Part shown: positions 37,721 through 45,880 of the stretch, piece by piece | Layout: each line of letters opens with the position of its first letter | How positions within the stretch are numbered: the first letter of the stretch is position 1 | Source of the DNA: JADGRB01 sp963835825 | GTDB taxonomy: Bacteria; Myxococcota_A; Polyangia; Fen-1088 | Reading direction: 5' to 3' | Length of the DNA: 64,000 nucleotides | Assembly: GCA_963835825.1 (NCBI GenBank) | Contig: CAWIGZ010000004.1 | Coordinates: 372,001-436,000 of the forward strand | The notes under the pieces: model-generated | What the model was told of the DNA's origin: nothing | What the model saw: only the letters and a program-made list of their open reading frames with translations | The model's database searches: none | Program-made: the position numbers and the translations under genes

Positions 37721-40411
37721 CTAACGGCGCAGGAGAAACCAGAGTGACGGCTCGTGATCGAGGTGGACGACCGAGCGTCCACGACCGCCAGCCTCGGCCG
37801 TGACGGCGAGCGGCGCGGCGATGCCGCCCGCGGGATCCAGCCGGTCGGCGCGCACCTGCGGCCCGGGGAGGGTGACGGTCAGCGGAACGAACTCGGCCAC
37901 CGCCGGGCCGTGGCCCCAGGAGGTGAGCCCCGTGCGCTCGGCGTTCCACTTCATCCCGGCGTTCTCGACCCGCGCGACGGCGACCAGCAGCATCTCCTTC
38001 GAGAGGGCCAGCGGGAGACCGTCGAGGGCCACCAGCGCGATGGAGGCATCGCCGCGCGGCAGATTGCCGACGGCGAAGTGGACGTCGCCGAGATCGAACG
38101 CGGTTCCGGCGATCTTTCCGGCGGCAACCCGCAACGCCGGCGCGTCGACCGTGAAGGTCGGCGCGGGGGCCGCGGCGTTCCAGGCGATCTGGCCGGCGGG
38201 CTCGTTCGCGCCGGGCATCTTGGCGGACGGCGCGCGCTTGGCCGGCGAAACGATCTCCAGCCGCCGCGACGAGACCAGCGACGGTGGCAGCCCCGCCGAC
38301 GTCCAGAGCTTTGCCAGCGCTCCTTCACCGACGAGCGGCGGGTCCTTTTCGCTGGTCGCCGGCAACGCCAGCCGGGCGACGGTGGTCGCGGGCGCCACCA
38401 GTCCTTTGCGAAACGTGAGCGCCGCGACCGGCAGGAAGCTGAGCGCGGCGGGGTTGCCGGCCAGGTCGAAGAAGCCGAGCAGGTGGTCGGCGTCCCAGCG
38501 CGCCGAGAAATCGAGGTACGTGTACGCGTAGATGGCGTCCCAGTCCTGCGCGGCGGCGATCGACGCGTACATCGGCAGCGCTTCGCCGGCGTAGTCGTTG
38601 GGGGCGGGGACGTTGTATTCGCTGACGGTGAACGGCTTGCCGCCGACGCGGTAGACGGCCAGCGAGCCGAGCGCGCCGCCGTCGGGCGCCGCCGTCTGCG
38701 TCGTGTTGTCGATGTGAAAGCGGAGCTGGCTCCAGCCGGCGGCGAAGTCCGGGTGCTGCCAGTAGGCGTGCATGTCGATGAAGTCGGACTCGGCGAGCTC
38801 GCGGCGCAATCCCTCGAGCCCGCCGTAGCTGGCCTGGGTGTCGACGAGCAGCGACCGCAGCCCCAGCTCTTTGCGAATGAACGTCGCCAGCGTGTGCGCC
38901 GTCGCGCGGTCGGTGTCGGCCAGGAAGCGCAGGAAATCCTCGCCCGCGGGCGAGCCGCTCTCGCCGTGCACCAGCGGGATGGTCGCCTGTTCGATCGTCT
39001 CGCCGGCGGTCAGCTTCACCGGCGCCGCGCCGGCGGTGAGCGAAAGATCGGCGATCTCGACGACGCCCGGCATGTTGCGCAGGCCGAAGTTGAGGCGCCC
39101 TTCGCCGGCGATGGTCCCCTGCGGCCGGAACGTCACGTCGATCCGCTGCCACGCGGGCGTCAGCGTCACCTTTCGGTAGAGGCCGATGTTCCGCCAGTCG
39201 GGGACGGCGAGCATCGCCAGCGTCTCCAGGCTCCGGGCGGGCGGGATGGGGCCTTCGGGGCCGACGAAGCCGCGCGGCGCGCGCACCCGAAAGCCGAGGT
39301 GGTAGCTCGCGCCTTCGACCAGCGGAAGGTGCGCGCGATAGAACTGCAGGTGCCAGCTGGCCGTCCCCGGTCGAGCCGCCGAGAACCGCAGCGCGCGGCC
39401 GCCGTTTTCGATCGGCACGACCTCGCCGCGGGTCGGGACGCCCGCCGACTCGAACGTCCAGCCGTCGGTGCCGGCCGAGAGATCGGCGTTGCTCAGGAGC
39501 TCCTTGGGCACGCTGTTGGCGTCGCTGCCCCAGGCGGCCCGCAGGCGTGGCGTCGATTTGTAGCGCGCGCGCAGCCAGACGTTCCACTGACGCTGCAGCT
39601 CGCCCGCGTACGGCTCGGGCAGATCGTCGAGGTTGCCGGCCCAGAACGGCAGCGCGCTGTTCTCGTTGTTCATCTCCACGCAGAGCACGGCCGGCTCGGC
39701 GGTGTAGGCGTGCTTGGTGTACGGGTTCACGTGGGTGAGCAGCGCCCGCGCGTAGACCTTCTGCGACGCGATGAACGGCGGATAGAAACGATCGAGCATC
39801 TTCCCGAATTCGAACCGCTGGGCGGCCTCGCCCTCGAGCCCCGGATAGCGGCGGGCGACGTGGAGGTTGATGTTGGCGTAGATGCCGTTCTTGGCCAGCT
39901 CGGCGACGAAGAAGTCCAGCCGATCGAGCTGCGCGGGATCGAGCGCGTCGGACTTCTGAATCAGAAGGCCGATCGGCGCGGTCCCCTTGTCCATGAAGTG
40001 AAAGCGGACCAGGTTGATGCCCAGGCGCCGAAAATGGGCCGCGGCGCGCGCCGCCACCTCGTGGGTCGGGAAGCAGGCGGTGGCGGTGCAATCGACGCCG
40101 AAGAACCGCACCCGCGTCCCCGCCTCGTCGACGAAGTGGCCGCCGTCGGCGCGGATGAACCCCCGCGAGCCAGCCGGCGCGTCGTCGAGGGCGCTGAGAT
40201 CGACCAGCCCCGCGGGCGCGCTGATTCCGCGCGCGGGGAAGGGAAACCAGTGTTGCGGATCGTGCGCCTCGTCGGCCGGGGCCGGCGGCGCCGGCGGGGT
40301 TGCCGGTGCGACGTTCGCGGCCGTGGCGGGCGCGGGCGCTGGCGGCGGTGCCGGGACGAGACACGCCGAGAGCAGGAGCGCCGCGGACGTGAGCACGAGC
40401 GGGAGCTTCAT
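37721..40411 (-). CDS. Glycoside-hydrolase-like lipoprotein with inserted carbohydrate-binding module
   Basis: An 896-aa predicted lipoprotein (lipobox LLSACLV) with an Ala/Pro spacer. Residues about 80-300 begin a clan GH-A (cellulase-type) TIM barrel: FFGVDCTATACF, LGINLVRFHFMDKG, and the acid/base Glu250 in CVEMNNENS. Residues about 310-470 look like a CBM4/9-type jelly roll (SWHLQFYRAHLPLVEGASY, PAWQRIDVTFRPQGT). The barrel then resumes, with a likely nucleophile Glu598 (FTVSEYNVP) and YAYTYLDFSARWDADHLLG. The last 180 residues are beta-rich. Substrate unknown. TAATCT lies 6 nt before the ATG and no Shine-Dalgarno is seen. Confidence 0.7.
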   Translation of the reverse strand: MKLPLVLTSAALLLSACLVPAPPPAPAPATAANVAPATPPAPPAPADEAHDPQHWFPFPARGISAPAGLVDLSALDDAPAGSRGFIRADGGHFVDEAGTRVRFFGVDCTATACFPTHEVAARAAAHFRRLGINLVRFHFMDKGTAPIGLLIQKSDALDPAQLDRLDFFVAELAKNGIYANINLHVARRYPGLEGEAAQRFEFGKMLDRFYPPFIASQKVYARALLTHVNPYTKHAYTAEPAVLCVEMNNENSALPFWAGNLDDLPEPYAGELQRQWNVWLRARYKSTPRLRAAWGSDANSVPKELLSNADLSAGTDGWTFESAGVPTRGEVVPIENGGRALRFSAARPGTASWHLQFYRAHLPLVEGASYHLGFRVRAPRGFVGPEGPIPPARSLETLAMLAVPDWRNIGLYRKVTLTPAWQRIDVTFRPQGTIAGEGRLNFGLRNMPGVVEIADLSLTAGAAPVKLTAGETIEQATIPLVHGESGSPAGEDFLRFLADTDRATAHTLATFIRKELGLRSLLVDTQASYGGLEGLRRELAESDFIDMHAYWQHPDFAAGWSQLRFHIDNTTQTAAPDGGALGSLAVYRVGGKPFTVSEYNVPAPNDYAGEALPMYASIAAAQDWDAIYAYTYLDFSARWDADHLLGFFDLAGNPAALSFLPVAALTFRKGLVAPATTVARLALPATSEKDPPLVGEGALAKLWTSAGLPPSLVSSRRLEIVSPAKRAPSAKMPGANEPAGQIAWNAAAPAPTFTVDAPALRVAAGKIAGTAFDLGDVHFAVGNLPRGDASIALVALDGLPLALSKEMLLVAVARVENAGMKWNAERTGLTSWGHGPAVAEFVPLTVTLPGPQVRADRLDPAGGIAAPLAVTAEAGGRGRSVVHLDHEPSLWFLLRR

Positions 40412-40417
40412 TTCGTG

Positions 40418-40423
40418 AGATTA
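40418..40423 (-). promoter_or_regulatory. Candidate -10 box (TAATCT)
   Basis: TANNNT hexamer on the minus strand ending 6 nt before the ATG at 40411 of an SD-less gene. Confidence 0.35.
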
Positions 40424-40525
40424 CCCCACGGTCGGGAACCGGAATGCGTCGCGATGCGTCCCGGAAGTTGCGAAGGGCCCGGCTTCGAATGCAGTAGACT
40501 GCCGCCAGCCCCCGGAGGTAGTCCC

Positions 40526-41665
40526 ATGGACCGACGACGACCCTCGCCGCGCTGGATTGTTTTCGGCGCGCTTGCGCTGACGCTCGGTTGCAGCAACCAG
40601 ACCGGTGGAACCGGAGGTTCCGGGACCGGTGGCCAAGCTGCGACCGGCGGTTCAGGCGGCGGCAGCGGGACCGGCGGCTCTTCGAGCGGCACCGGCGGCA
40701 GCAGCGGCACGGGCGGATCCCAGCCCGGCACCGGCGGTGTTGGAACGGGCGGCGCGAAAGGGGGCGCCGGCGGCGCGGCCGCTACCGGAACGGGCGGGGC
40801 GAGCACAGGCGGCGCGGGCGCGGGTGGCAGGGCCGGCACCTCGGGCAGCGGCGGCAAAGCCGGAGCCGCGGGGGGCGGCGGTGCGCCCGGTACCGGCGGC
40901 AGCAGTGGATCGGCTGGCAGCGGCGGCAGCCCGTTCAAGGGGTTCGCCGGCGATCCGGCCGCCTGCGCCGACATGCAGCACCTGGGCGTCTCCTGGTACT
41001 ACAACTGGAAGCAGACCCCGAGCAGCGGCTGCGCGAGCACCGGCATCCCGTTCGTCCCGATGATCTGGGGACACACCGGCAGCGAGCAGAGCGCCTCCGG
41101 GATCACCAGCGCCGTCTCCTCGTTCGTGAGCAAGGGCTACGGCTACGTCCTCGGCTTCAACGAGCCCGACAACAGCGGCCAGGCCAACCTGCCGGTCGCG
41201 ACGGCGGTCTCGCTCTGGCCGTCGTTCAACACCAGCGCCATCCAGCTCGGCACGCCGGCGACGTCGGCGAACTCGGCCGGACAGACCTGGTTCACCAGCT
41301 TCATGGGCTCGGTAAACGGCAGCACGACGCTGCACGCCGACTTCATCGCCATCCACTGGTATGGATGGAACGCCGGCTCGTGCGACGCGGCCGCCTCGCA
41401 GCTCGAGAGCTACATCAAGTACGCGGAGGGGTTCTCGGGCAACCGGCCCATCTGGATCACCGAGTGGGGTTGTCTGAACAACAGCGCTCCGGACGAGCAG
41501 ACGGTGCTGAATTTCTACAAGGGCGCGCTGGCCGTCTTCGCGAAACACCCGCGGATCGCGCGCTACTCCTGGTACCCCTGGTCGACCAACAACGAGCTGG
41601 TCAACTCCGACGGGACGCTGACCGCCCTCGGCAACGCCTACGCGGCCGCGCCGGCGTACAGGTGA
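40526..41665 (+). CDS. GH128-like (Asl1 type) glycoside hydrolase lipoprotein
   Basis: A 379-aa predicted lipoprotein (lipobox ALTLGCSN) with a 110-residue Gly/Thr/Ser linker. The C-terminal ~240 residues match the Asl1/GH128 TIM-barrel family, whose members cleave beta-1,3-glucan: GVSWYYNWKQTP, FVPMIWG, the acid/base Glu213 in LGFNEPDNSGQANL, ADFIAIHWYGWN, and the nucleophile Glu313 in IWITEWGC. Both catalytic residues are present. GGAGG (40513-40517) precedes the ATG. It is divergent from the other glycoside hydrolase, 114 nt away, which suggests a shared target such as fungal or algal glucan. Confidence 0.85.
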   Translation: MDRRRPSPRWIVFGALALTLGCSNQTGGTGGSGTGGQAATGGSGGGSGTGGSSSGTGGSSGTGGSQPGTGGVGTGGAKGGAGGAAATGTGGASTGGAGAGGRAGTSGSGGKAGAAGGGGAPGTGGSSGSAGSGGSPFKGFAGDPAACADMQHLGVSWYYNWKQTPSSGCASTGIPFVPMIWGHTGSEQSASGITSAVSSFVSKGYGYVLGFNEPDNSGQANLPVATAVSLWPSFNTSAIQLGTPATSANSAGQTWFTSFMGSVNGSTTLHADFIAIHWYGWNAGSCDAAASQLESYIKYAEGFSGNRPIWITEWGCLNNSAPDEQTVLNFYKGALAVFAKHPRIARYSWYPWSTNNELVNSDGTLTALGNAYAAAPAYR

Positions 41666-41729
41666 GAGCGCCCGCTGTGGTCGATCATTCGCGCCCGATC
41701 GTGGCAGAGTCACCCGCGGAGGTGCTCGC

Positions 41730-42233
41730 GTGAGCCGCGTCCAAGAGCTGATCGATCGTCTGGTCCTCGCGCCGCACCCGGAGCGCGGTTACTACGTCGA
41801 GACCTATCGCGCGTCCTTGAAGCTCCCCGAGCTGTCGCCGCCGCACGCGGGCGCGCGTGCGGCGTCGACCGCTATCTACTTTCTGGTGACGCGAGAGCAG
41901 CCGACGACGTATCTCCATCGCCTGCTCTCCGACGAGATGTTTCATTTCTACGAGGGGGGGCCGCTCGACGTGCTGCTGCTCGGCCCGACCGGGCCGGGCG
42001 AGCTCCGGCGCCTCGGCACGAACGTCGCGGCCGGTGAGCGGCCGCAGCTCCTGATCCCCGCCGGGACCTGGTTCGCCGCCGAGCTGGCCGACGCGGCTTC
42101 GCACTGCCTCATCGGCTGCACGGTCGCACCCGGCTTCGAGTTCGCCGACTTCGAGCTGGCGCAAGGACCCGAGCTGGCCGCGCGCTACCCGGCGCACGCC
42201 GCGCGCATCGCGCGCATGACCCGCAGCGCCTGA
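41730..42233 (+). CDS. DUF985 cupin protein
   Basis: A 167-aa cupin of the DUF985 family, full length. Signatures are LVLAPHPERGYYVETYR, TAIYFLVTREQPTTYLHRLLSDEMFHFYEG and PAGTWFAAELADAASHCLIGCTVAPGFEFADFEL (split across beta strands). The His/Glu metal site is conserved. Function is unknown; some relatives are annotated as sugar-nucleotide epimerase-like. The start is GTG at 41730, preceded by GGAGG at 41718-41722. Confidence 0.88.
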   Translation: MSRVQELIDRLVLAPHPERGYYVETYRASLKLPELSPPHAGARAASTAIYFLVTREQPTTYLHRLLSDEMFHFYEGGPLDVLLLGPTGPGELRRLGTNVAAGERPQLLIPAGTWFAAELADAASHCLIGCTVAPGFEFADFELAQGPELAARYPAHAARIARMTRSA

Positions 42234-42246
42234 GCGGCGCCCGCGG

Positions 42247-44022
42247 TCAGAAGTAGATCTTGTTGATCGGGGCGGCGGTGCCGCCGGTGATCTGGATCTT
42301 GTAGCCGAAGGTCTCGCCGGGGTCCCAGCCGTAGGAGAGTGCGGTCTTGTAGCCGTCCAGGGTCACGTTGGTGATCACCAGGACGACGACGCCGTTCTTG
42401 GGGGGCTTGGTGAGCGTGAGCGTGGCGGTGCCGGTGGCGACCGGTTGGCCGTAGACGGCCGTGCCGTCGGTGGCGCGGTAGACCAGCTGGGCGCTCATGC
42501 TGGCGGGCGTCCCCTTGCTCCCCGCGGCGTCGGGCATGAAGGCGACGCTGACCGACGTCTCGCCCGAGGCGACGGTGATGGGGATGTTGTTGCGCGAGGT
42601 GTAGCGGGGCAGCTTGCTCGCGTCGCTGGGCGCCAGGGTGCCGGCGGTGCTGGTGGTGGCGGCGTACATCTGCGCGCTGGCGAAGCCCTGGATGCTACTC
42701 GACAGCTCCATGAAGTCGCCCAGCGCCAGCCGCGCCGCGTATTCCTGCACCATGCACTGGACCCGCGGCTTGTCGAGCAGGCGGGTCATCGTCTGCAGGA
42801 TCTGCTCGGTGGACTTGGCCTGTTCCCAGACCGCCGCGAAGAAGTGCATGCCGACCCGCTGCGAGACGAACAGCGGGAAGAGATCGTTGTAGCGAAAGCC
42901 GGTGCTGTCCATGAAGTAGTCGGCCGGTCCGGTGAGGGTCGTCTTGTCCGACTCGATGCCGCAGCTCTCGATCGGCGCCTGCGGCTGCTGATAGACGAGC
43001 GCGTCCAGGTAGCCGACGTTCGAGGGGAGCTTGAACTGCGTGGCCTGGCCCGCCGTCGCGTTGCCGACGTTCTCGGCGACGCGCAGGATCAGGTAGTCGT
43101 TGTACGACTCCTGGATCCACGACACCTTCTGCCCGGGGACCGTGCCGTAGGAATTTTCCAGCACGTGGAAGAACTCGTGGGTGAGGTCGTAGCGTTGCGA
43201 CGCATCGGTCATGGCGACGCCGGTCGTCTCGACGTCCGGATACGAGCCTTCGTAGCTGGAGTCGCCGCCGGCGTTCGGATCGTTGGGCAATCCGGTGCCG
43301 ACCAGGAGGTAGTCCATGTAGTGCAGCGCGCCGCCGGTGGTCCAGGGGGGAAGGTGCGTGTAGGTCAGCTGGGTGACGTACTTGATGTCGGCGTTGATCC
43401 GCATCAACGAAGACATCTCGAGCGCGGTCGTCACGCCGGTCGGCAGCGTCGGACCCGAGCTGAGCAGGATGTACCCGACGGCCATGGTGTTCGCCGGCTT
43501 GCCGTACGGATTGGCGCCGATCGGGGTCAGCGCCGGGGTGTCGTTCCAGGCGGCCGGCGGCGTGGCGCTGGGGACGTTGCCGTAGTTGCAGTAGGGATAG
43601 TCGGACGATCCACCGCTGCCGACTCCGCCGCCGGTCCCGCCCGGCGCGCCGGCCGCGCCGCCGGTGCCGTTGCCTCCGCCGGTCGCGCCGCCCGTGGCCG
43701 TGGCGCCGCCGCTTCCCTTGCTCCCGCCGGTCGCGCCGCCTCCGCCGGTCGCGCCGCCGGTCCCCGTGCCGGTGCCACCGGTCCCGACGATGCTCCCGCC
43801 GCTGCCGGTGGTGCCGACGCCGCCGCTCCCCTTCGCACCCGCCGCGCCCGCCGCGCCCCCCGCGCCTGTCGAGCCGCCCGTCGTGGTGTCACCGCCTGTC
43901 CCCGTTGCAGAGCTGCCGCCGCTGCCGGTCGCGCCGCCTGCATCGCTGTTCGCACAGGCGAGGCTCGCCGCCAGCGTGAGTGGACCAAGCAGACCTATCC
44001 ACTGGATCGTTGCGCGCGCCAT
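42247..44022 (-). CDS. Zincin-like metalloprotease lipoprotein
   Basis: A 591-aa predicted lipoprotein (signal ending ASLACANS) with a Gly/Thr/Ser linker (about 28-145). The following ~290 residues resemble DUF6055-type zincins: LTHEFFHVLENSYG holds HExxH with His282, Glu283 and His286, and a possible third ligand Glu lies downstream in VSWIQESYNDYLIL. The C-terminal ~130 residues are a beta-sandwich (ITVASGETSVSVAFMPD, TGTATLTLTKPPKNGVVVLV). Probably a secreted peptidase or an adhesin with a peptidase fold. GGAGG precedes the ATG. Confidence 0.7.
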   Translation of the reverse strand: MARATIQWIGLLGPLTLAASLACANSDAGGATGSGGSSATGTGGDTTTGGSTGAGGAAGAAGAKGSGGVGTTGSGGSIVGTGGTGTGTGGATGGGGATGGSKGSGGATATGGATGGGNGTGGAAGAPGGTGGGVGSGGSSDYPYCNYGNVPSATPPAAWNDTPALTPIGANPYGKPANTMAVGYILLSSGPTLPTGVTTALEMSSLMRINADIKYVTQLTYTHLPPWTTGGALHYMDYLLVGTGLPNDPNAGGDSSYEGSYPDVETTGVAMTDASQRYDLTHEFFHVLENSYGTVPGQKVSWIQESYNDYLILRVAENVGNATAGQATQFKLPSNVGYLDALVYQQPQAPIESCGIESDKTTLTGPADYFMDSTGFRYNDLFPLFVSQRVGMHFFAAVWEQAKSTEQILQTMTRLLDKPRVQCMVQEYAARLALGDFMELSSSIQGFASAQMYAATTSTAGTLAPSDASKLPRYTSRNNIPITVASGETSVSVAFMPDAAGSKGTPASMSAQLVYRATDGTAVYGQPVATGTATLTLTKPPKNGVVVLVITNVTLDGYKTALSYGWDPGETFGYKIQITGGTAAPINKIYF

Positions 44023-44182
44023 GCCGAATCCTCCGGGCAGCGTTCCTCGGAGCTGCCCTGCCTTCCGGTCGGGCCGCGAGGATCCTGCGTTGCAAGGGAG
44101 GTCCCACCCGCTGCGGCTGGTGGCTCAAGAAAAACGTTCGCCGACCGTCAAGGCACTGGCCGAAACAGCCGAAAATGCCGTC

Positions 44183-45373
44183 ATGCGTGGAGCTCGCTGG
44201 ACGTCGTATCTGGTGGCCGCGATCTTGGCGACGGGTTGTGGCTCGAGCTCCCCCGGCGCCAGCTCGGGCAGCGGTGGGACGGGCGCGACGGGAGGTGGCG
44301 GCGCGGGTGGCGCGACCGGTGCCGGCGGCGCGACTGGTCAAGGTGGAGGAAGTGGCGGCGCGACCGGCAGCGGCGGGGCGACCGGCAGCGGCGGGGCGAC
44401 CGGCAGCGGCGGGGCCGCGGGCGTGGCGGGCGGTCTCTTCACGAAGCCCGAGCCCTGGACCAAGGACGTCACGGTGCTGAACAAGGACACCAGCTCGGAC
44501 GCCATCATCGCCGCCCTTCACAAGGCGGGCGGATGGGGCGGTGGCCGGTTGCAGATCGATTTTTCGATCCCGCTCTTCTTCGCCGACGCCTCGACGCCGC
44601 GCAAGACGATCGAAGCCCCCACGCCGGGCGGATATCCGTACTGCTACGGCGGGCCCGACTGCGATGCCGTTCCGTTTCAGATGCCGATCCCGGCGAACGG
44701 CAACGCCGAGGGGAGCAGCAACTACGCCTGTGACACCTCCTACAACACCGGCGGGCAGGGCGACTGCCACATCCTCGTCGCCGACACCAGCCAGCAAAAG
44801 CTCTTCGAGCTCTACAACGCCACCCAGAACGGCAGCGCCATCGATGCGCTGGTGGCCATCGTCTGGGATCTCACCAAGACGTACCCGGACAACGAGCGCG
44901 GCGACCAGTGCACCTCGGCGGACGCCGGCGGATTTCCGATCGCCGGGCTGTTGCCGACGGCCGACGAGGTGGCCGCTGGCGCGGTCAACCACGCGATCCG
45001 CTTCATTCTCCCCAACCAGTACATGAGGAAGGCCACCTACGTTCATCCGGCCTCGCACGCCGGCAGCCCGAGCAGCACGGATCCCAACGCGCCCCCCTAC
45101 GGCGTGCGGTTTCGCCTGAAGCCCACCTTCGACGATTCCAGCTACAACGCCGCCCAGAAGGTGATCATCGCGGCGATGAAGAGGTACGGGATGCTGCTCT
45201 CCGACGGAGGGACGATCCCGCTGACCTTCGCGGACGACCGGACCTCGACCGCCAAGTGGTCGAGCCTGGGGATCACCGCGCTCTCCTTCTCCGCGATCAC
45301 CGTCGACGATTTCGAGGTGGTCGACTTCAGCACGCCGGTCGCCGTCACCAACGACTGCGTGCGCAACCCCTAG
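44183..45373 (+). CDS. Gly-rich lipoprotein of unknown function
   Basis: A 396-aa predicted lipoprotein: signal with lipobox ILATGCGSS, Gly/Thr/Ala/Ser linker (about 22-85, including three exact 18-bp repeats), then a 300-residue globular part with no motif I recognise (GGGRLQIDFSIPLFFADAST, CDTSYNTGGQGDCHILVADT, IRFILPNQYMRKATYVHPAS). The phrase VNHAIRFILPNQYMR resembles regions of secreted hydrolases, but catalytic residues are not identifiable. The ATG at 44183 gives a normal signal; no Shine-Dalgarno is visible. It is divergent from the zincin gene, 160 nt away. Confidence 0.65.
   Translation: MRGARWTSYLVAAILATGCGSSSPGASSGSGGTGATGGGGAGGATGAGGATGQGGGSGGATGSGGATGSGGATGSGGAAGVAGGLFTKPEPWTKDVTVLNKDTSSDAIIAALHKAGGWGGGRLQIDFSIPLFFADASTPRKTIEAPTPGGYPYCYGGPDCDAVPFQMPIPANGNAEGSSNYACDTSYNTGGQGDCHILVADTSQQKLFELYNATQNGSAIDALVAIVWDLTKTYPDNERGDQCTSADAGGFPIAGLLPTADEVAAGAVNHAIRFILPNQYMRKATYVHPASHAGSPSSTDPNAPPYGVRFRLKPTFDDSSYNAAQKVIIAAMKRYGMLLSDGGTIPLTFADDRTSTAKWSSLGITALSFSAITVDDFEVVDFSTPVAVTNDCVRNP
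44361..44414 (+). repeat. 18-bp tandem repeat, three exact copies
   Basis: Three identical units of CGACCGGCAGCGGCGGGG encoding the A-T-G-S-G-G linker of the surrounding lipoprotein. Confidence 0.85.
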
Positions 45374-45535
45374 GTCGGAGTCCCTGGGCTCAGGCGGGGC
45401 AGCCCTGGCTGGGGCCCCGTCGTCGAAATAAATGTCCGCCCCGGGCGCGCTCGAACGTCGACTCTGTGAAGGGGCCAGGGACGACGAAGGATGGGCCTTC
45501 GGCTAGGCTCCAGAACGATCGACGAGGAGGATGTC

Positions 45536-45880
45536 ATGGCGAACTATCTCTATATTTTCCGGGGCGGCGACATGGCGCGGATGTCTCCGCAACAGATGGA
45601 AGAGAACATGAAGAAGTGGGGCGCCTGGATGGGGCAGCTCTCCCAGACCGGGAGCCTCAAGGGTGGTGACCCGCTGGCCGAAGGGGGGCGGGTCCTGGCC
45701 GGGAAGAAGAAGGCGGTGACCGACGGTCCGTTCGGCGAGACCAAGGATCTCGTCGGTGGCTATCTGTTGGTGACGGCGGCCAGCCTCGACGCGGCCACCG
45801 AGCTCGCGCGCGGCTGCCCGATCTTCGAGAACGACAACGGCAGCGTCGAGGTGCGTGAAGTCCGGGAAATGCGGATGTGA
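45536..45880 (+). CDS. DGPF/YCII-domain protein
   Basis: A 114-aa YCII-related protein of the DGPF group. It shows FRGGDMARMSPQQMEENM, KKWGAWMGQL and the name-giving VTDGPFGETKDLVGGYLLV. DGPF genes regularly sit beside ECF42-type sigma factors and are thought to sense or process a small molecule, although the mechanism is unknown. GAGGAGG at 45524-45530 is a strong Shine-Dalgarno. The stop overlaps the GTG start of the sigma factor (ATGTGA), so expression is coupled. Confidence 0.9.
   Translation: MANYLYIFRGGDMARMSPQQMEENMKKWGAWMGQLSQTGSLKGGDPLAEGGRVLAGKKKAVTDGPFGETKDLVGGYLLVTAASLDAATELARGCPIFENDNGSVEVREVREMRM

Noticed and set aside
37754..40525. Plus-strand continuation upstream of the GH128-like gene.
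   Set aside because: Antisense of the 896-aa glycoside hydrolase. The lipobox and GGAGG place the true start at 40526.
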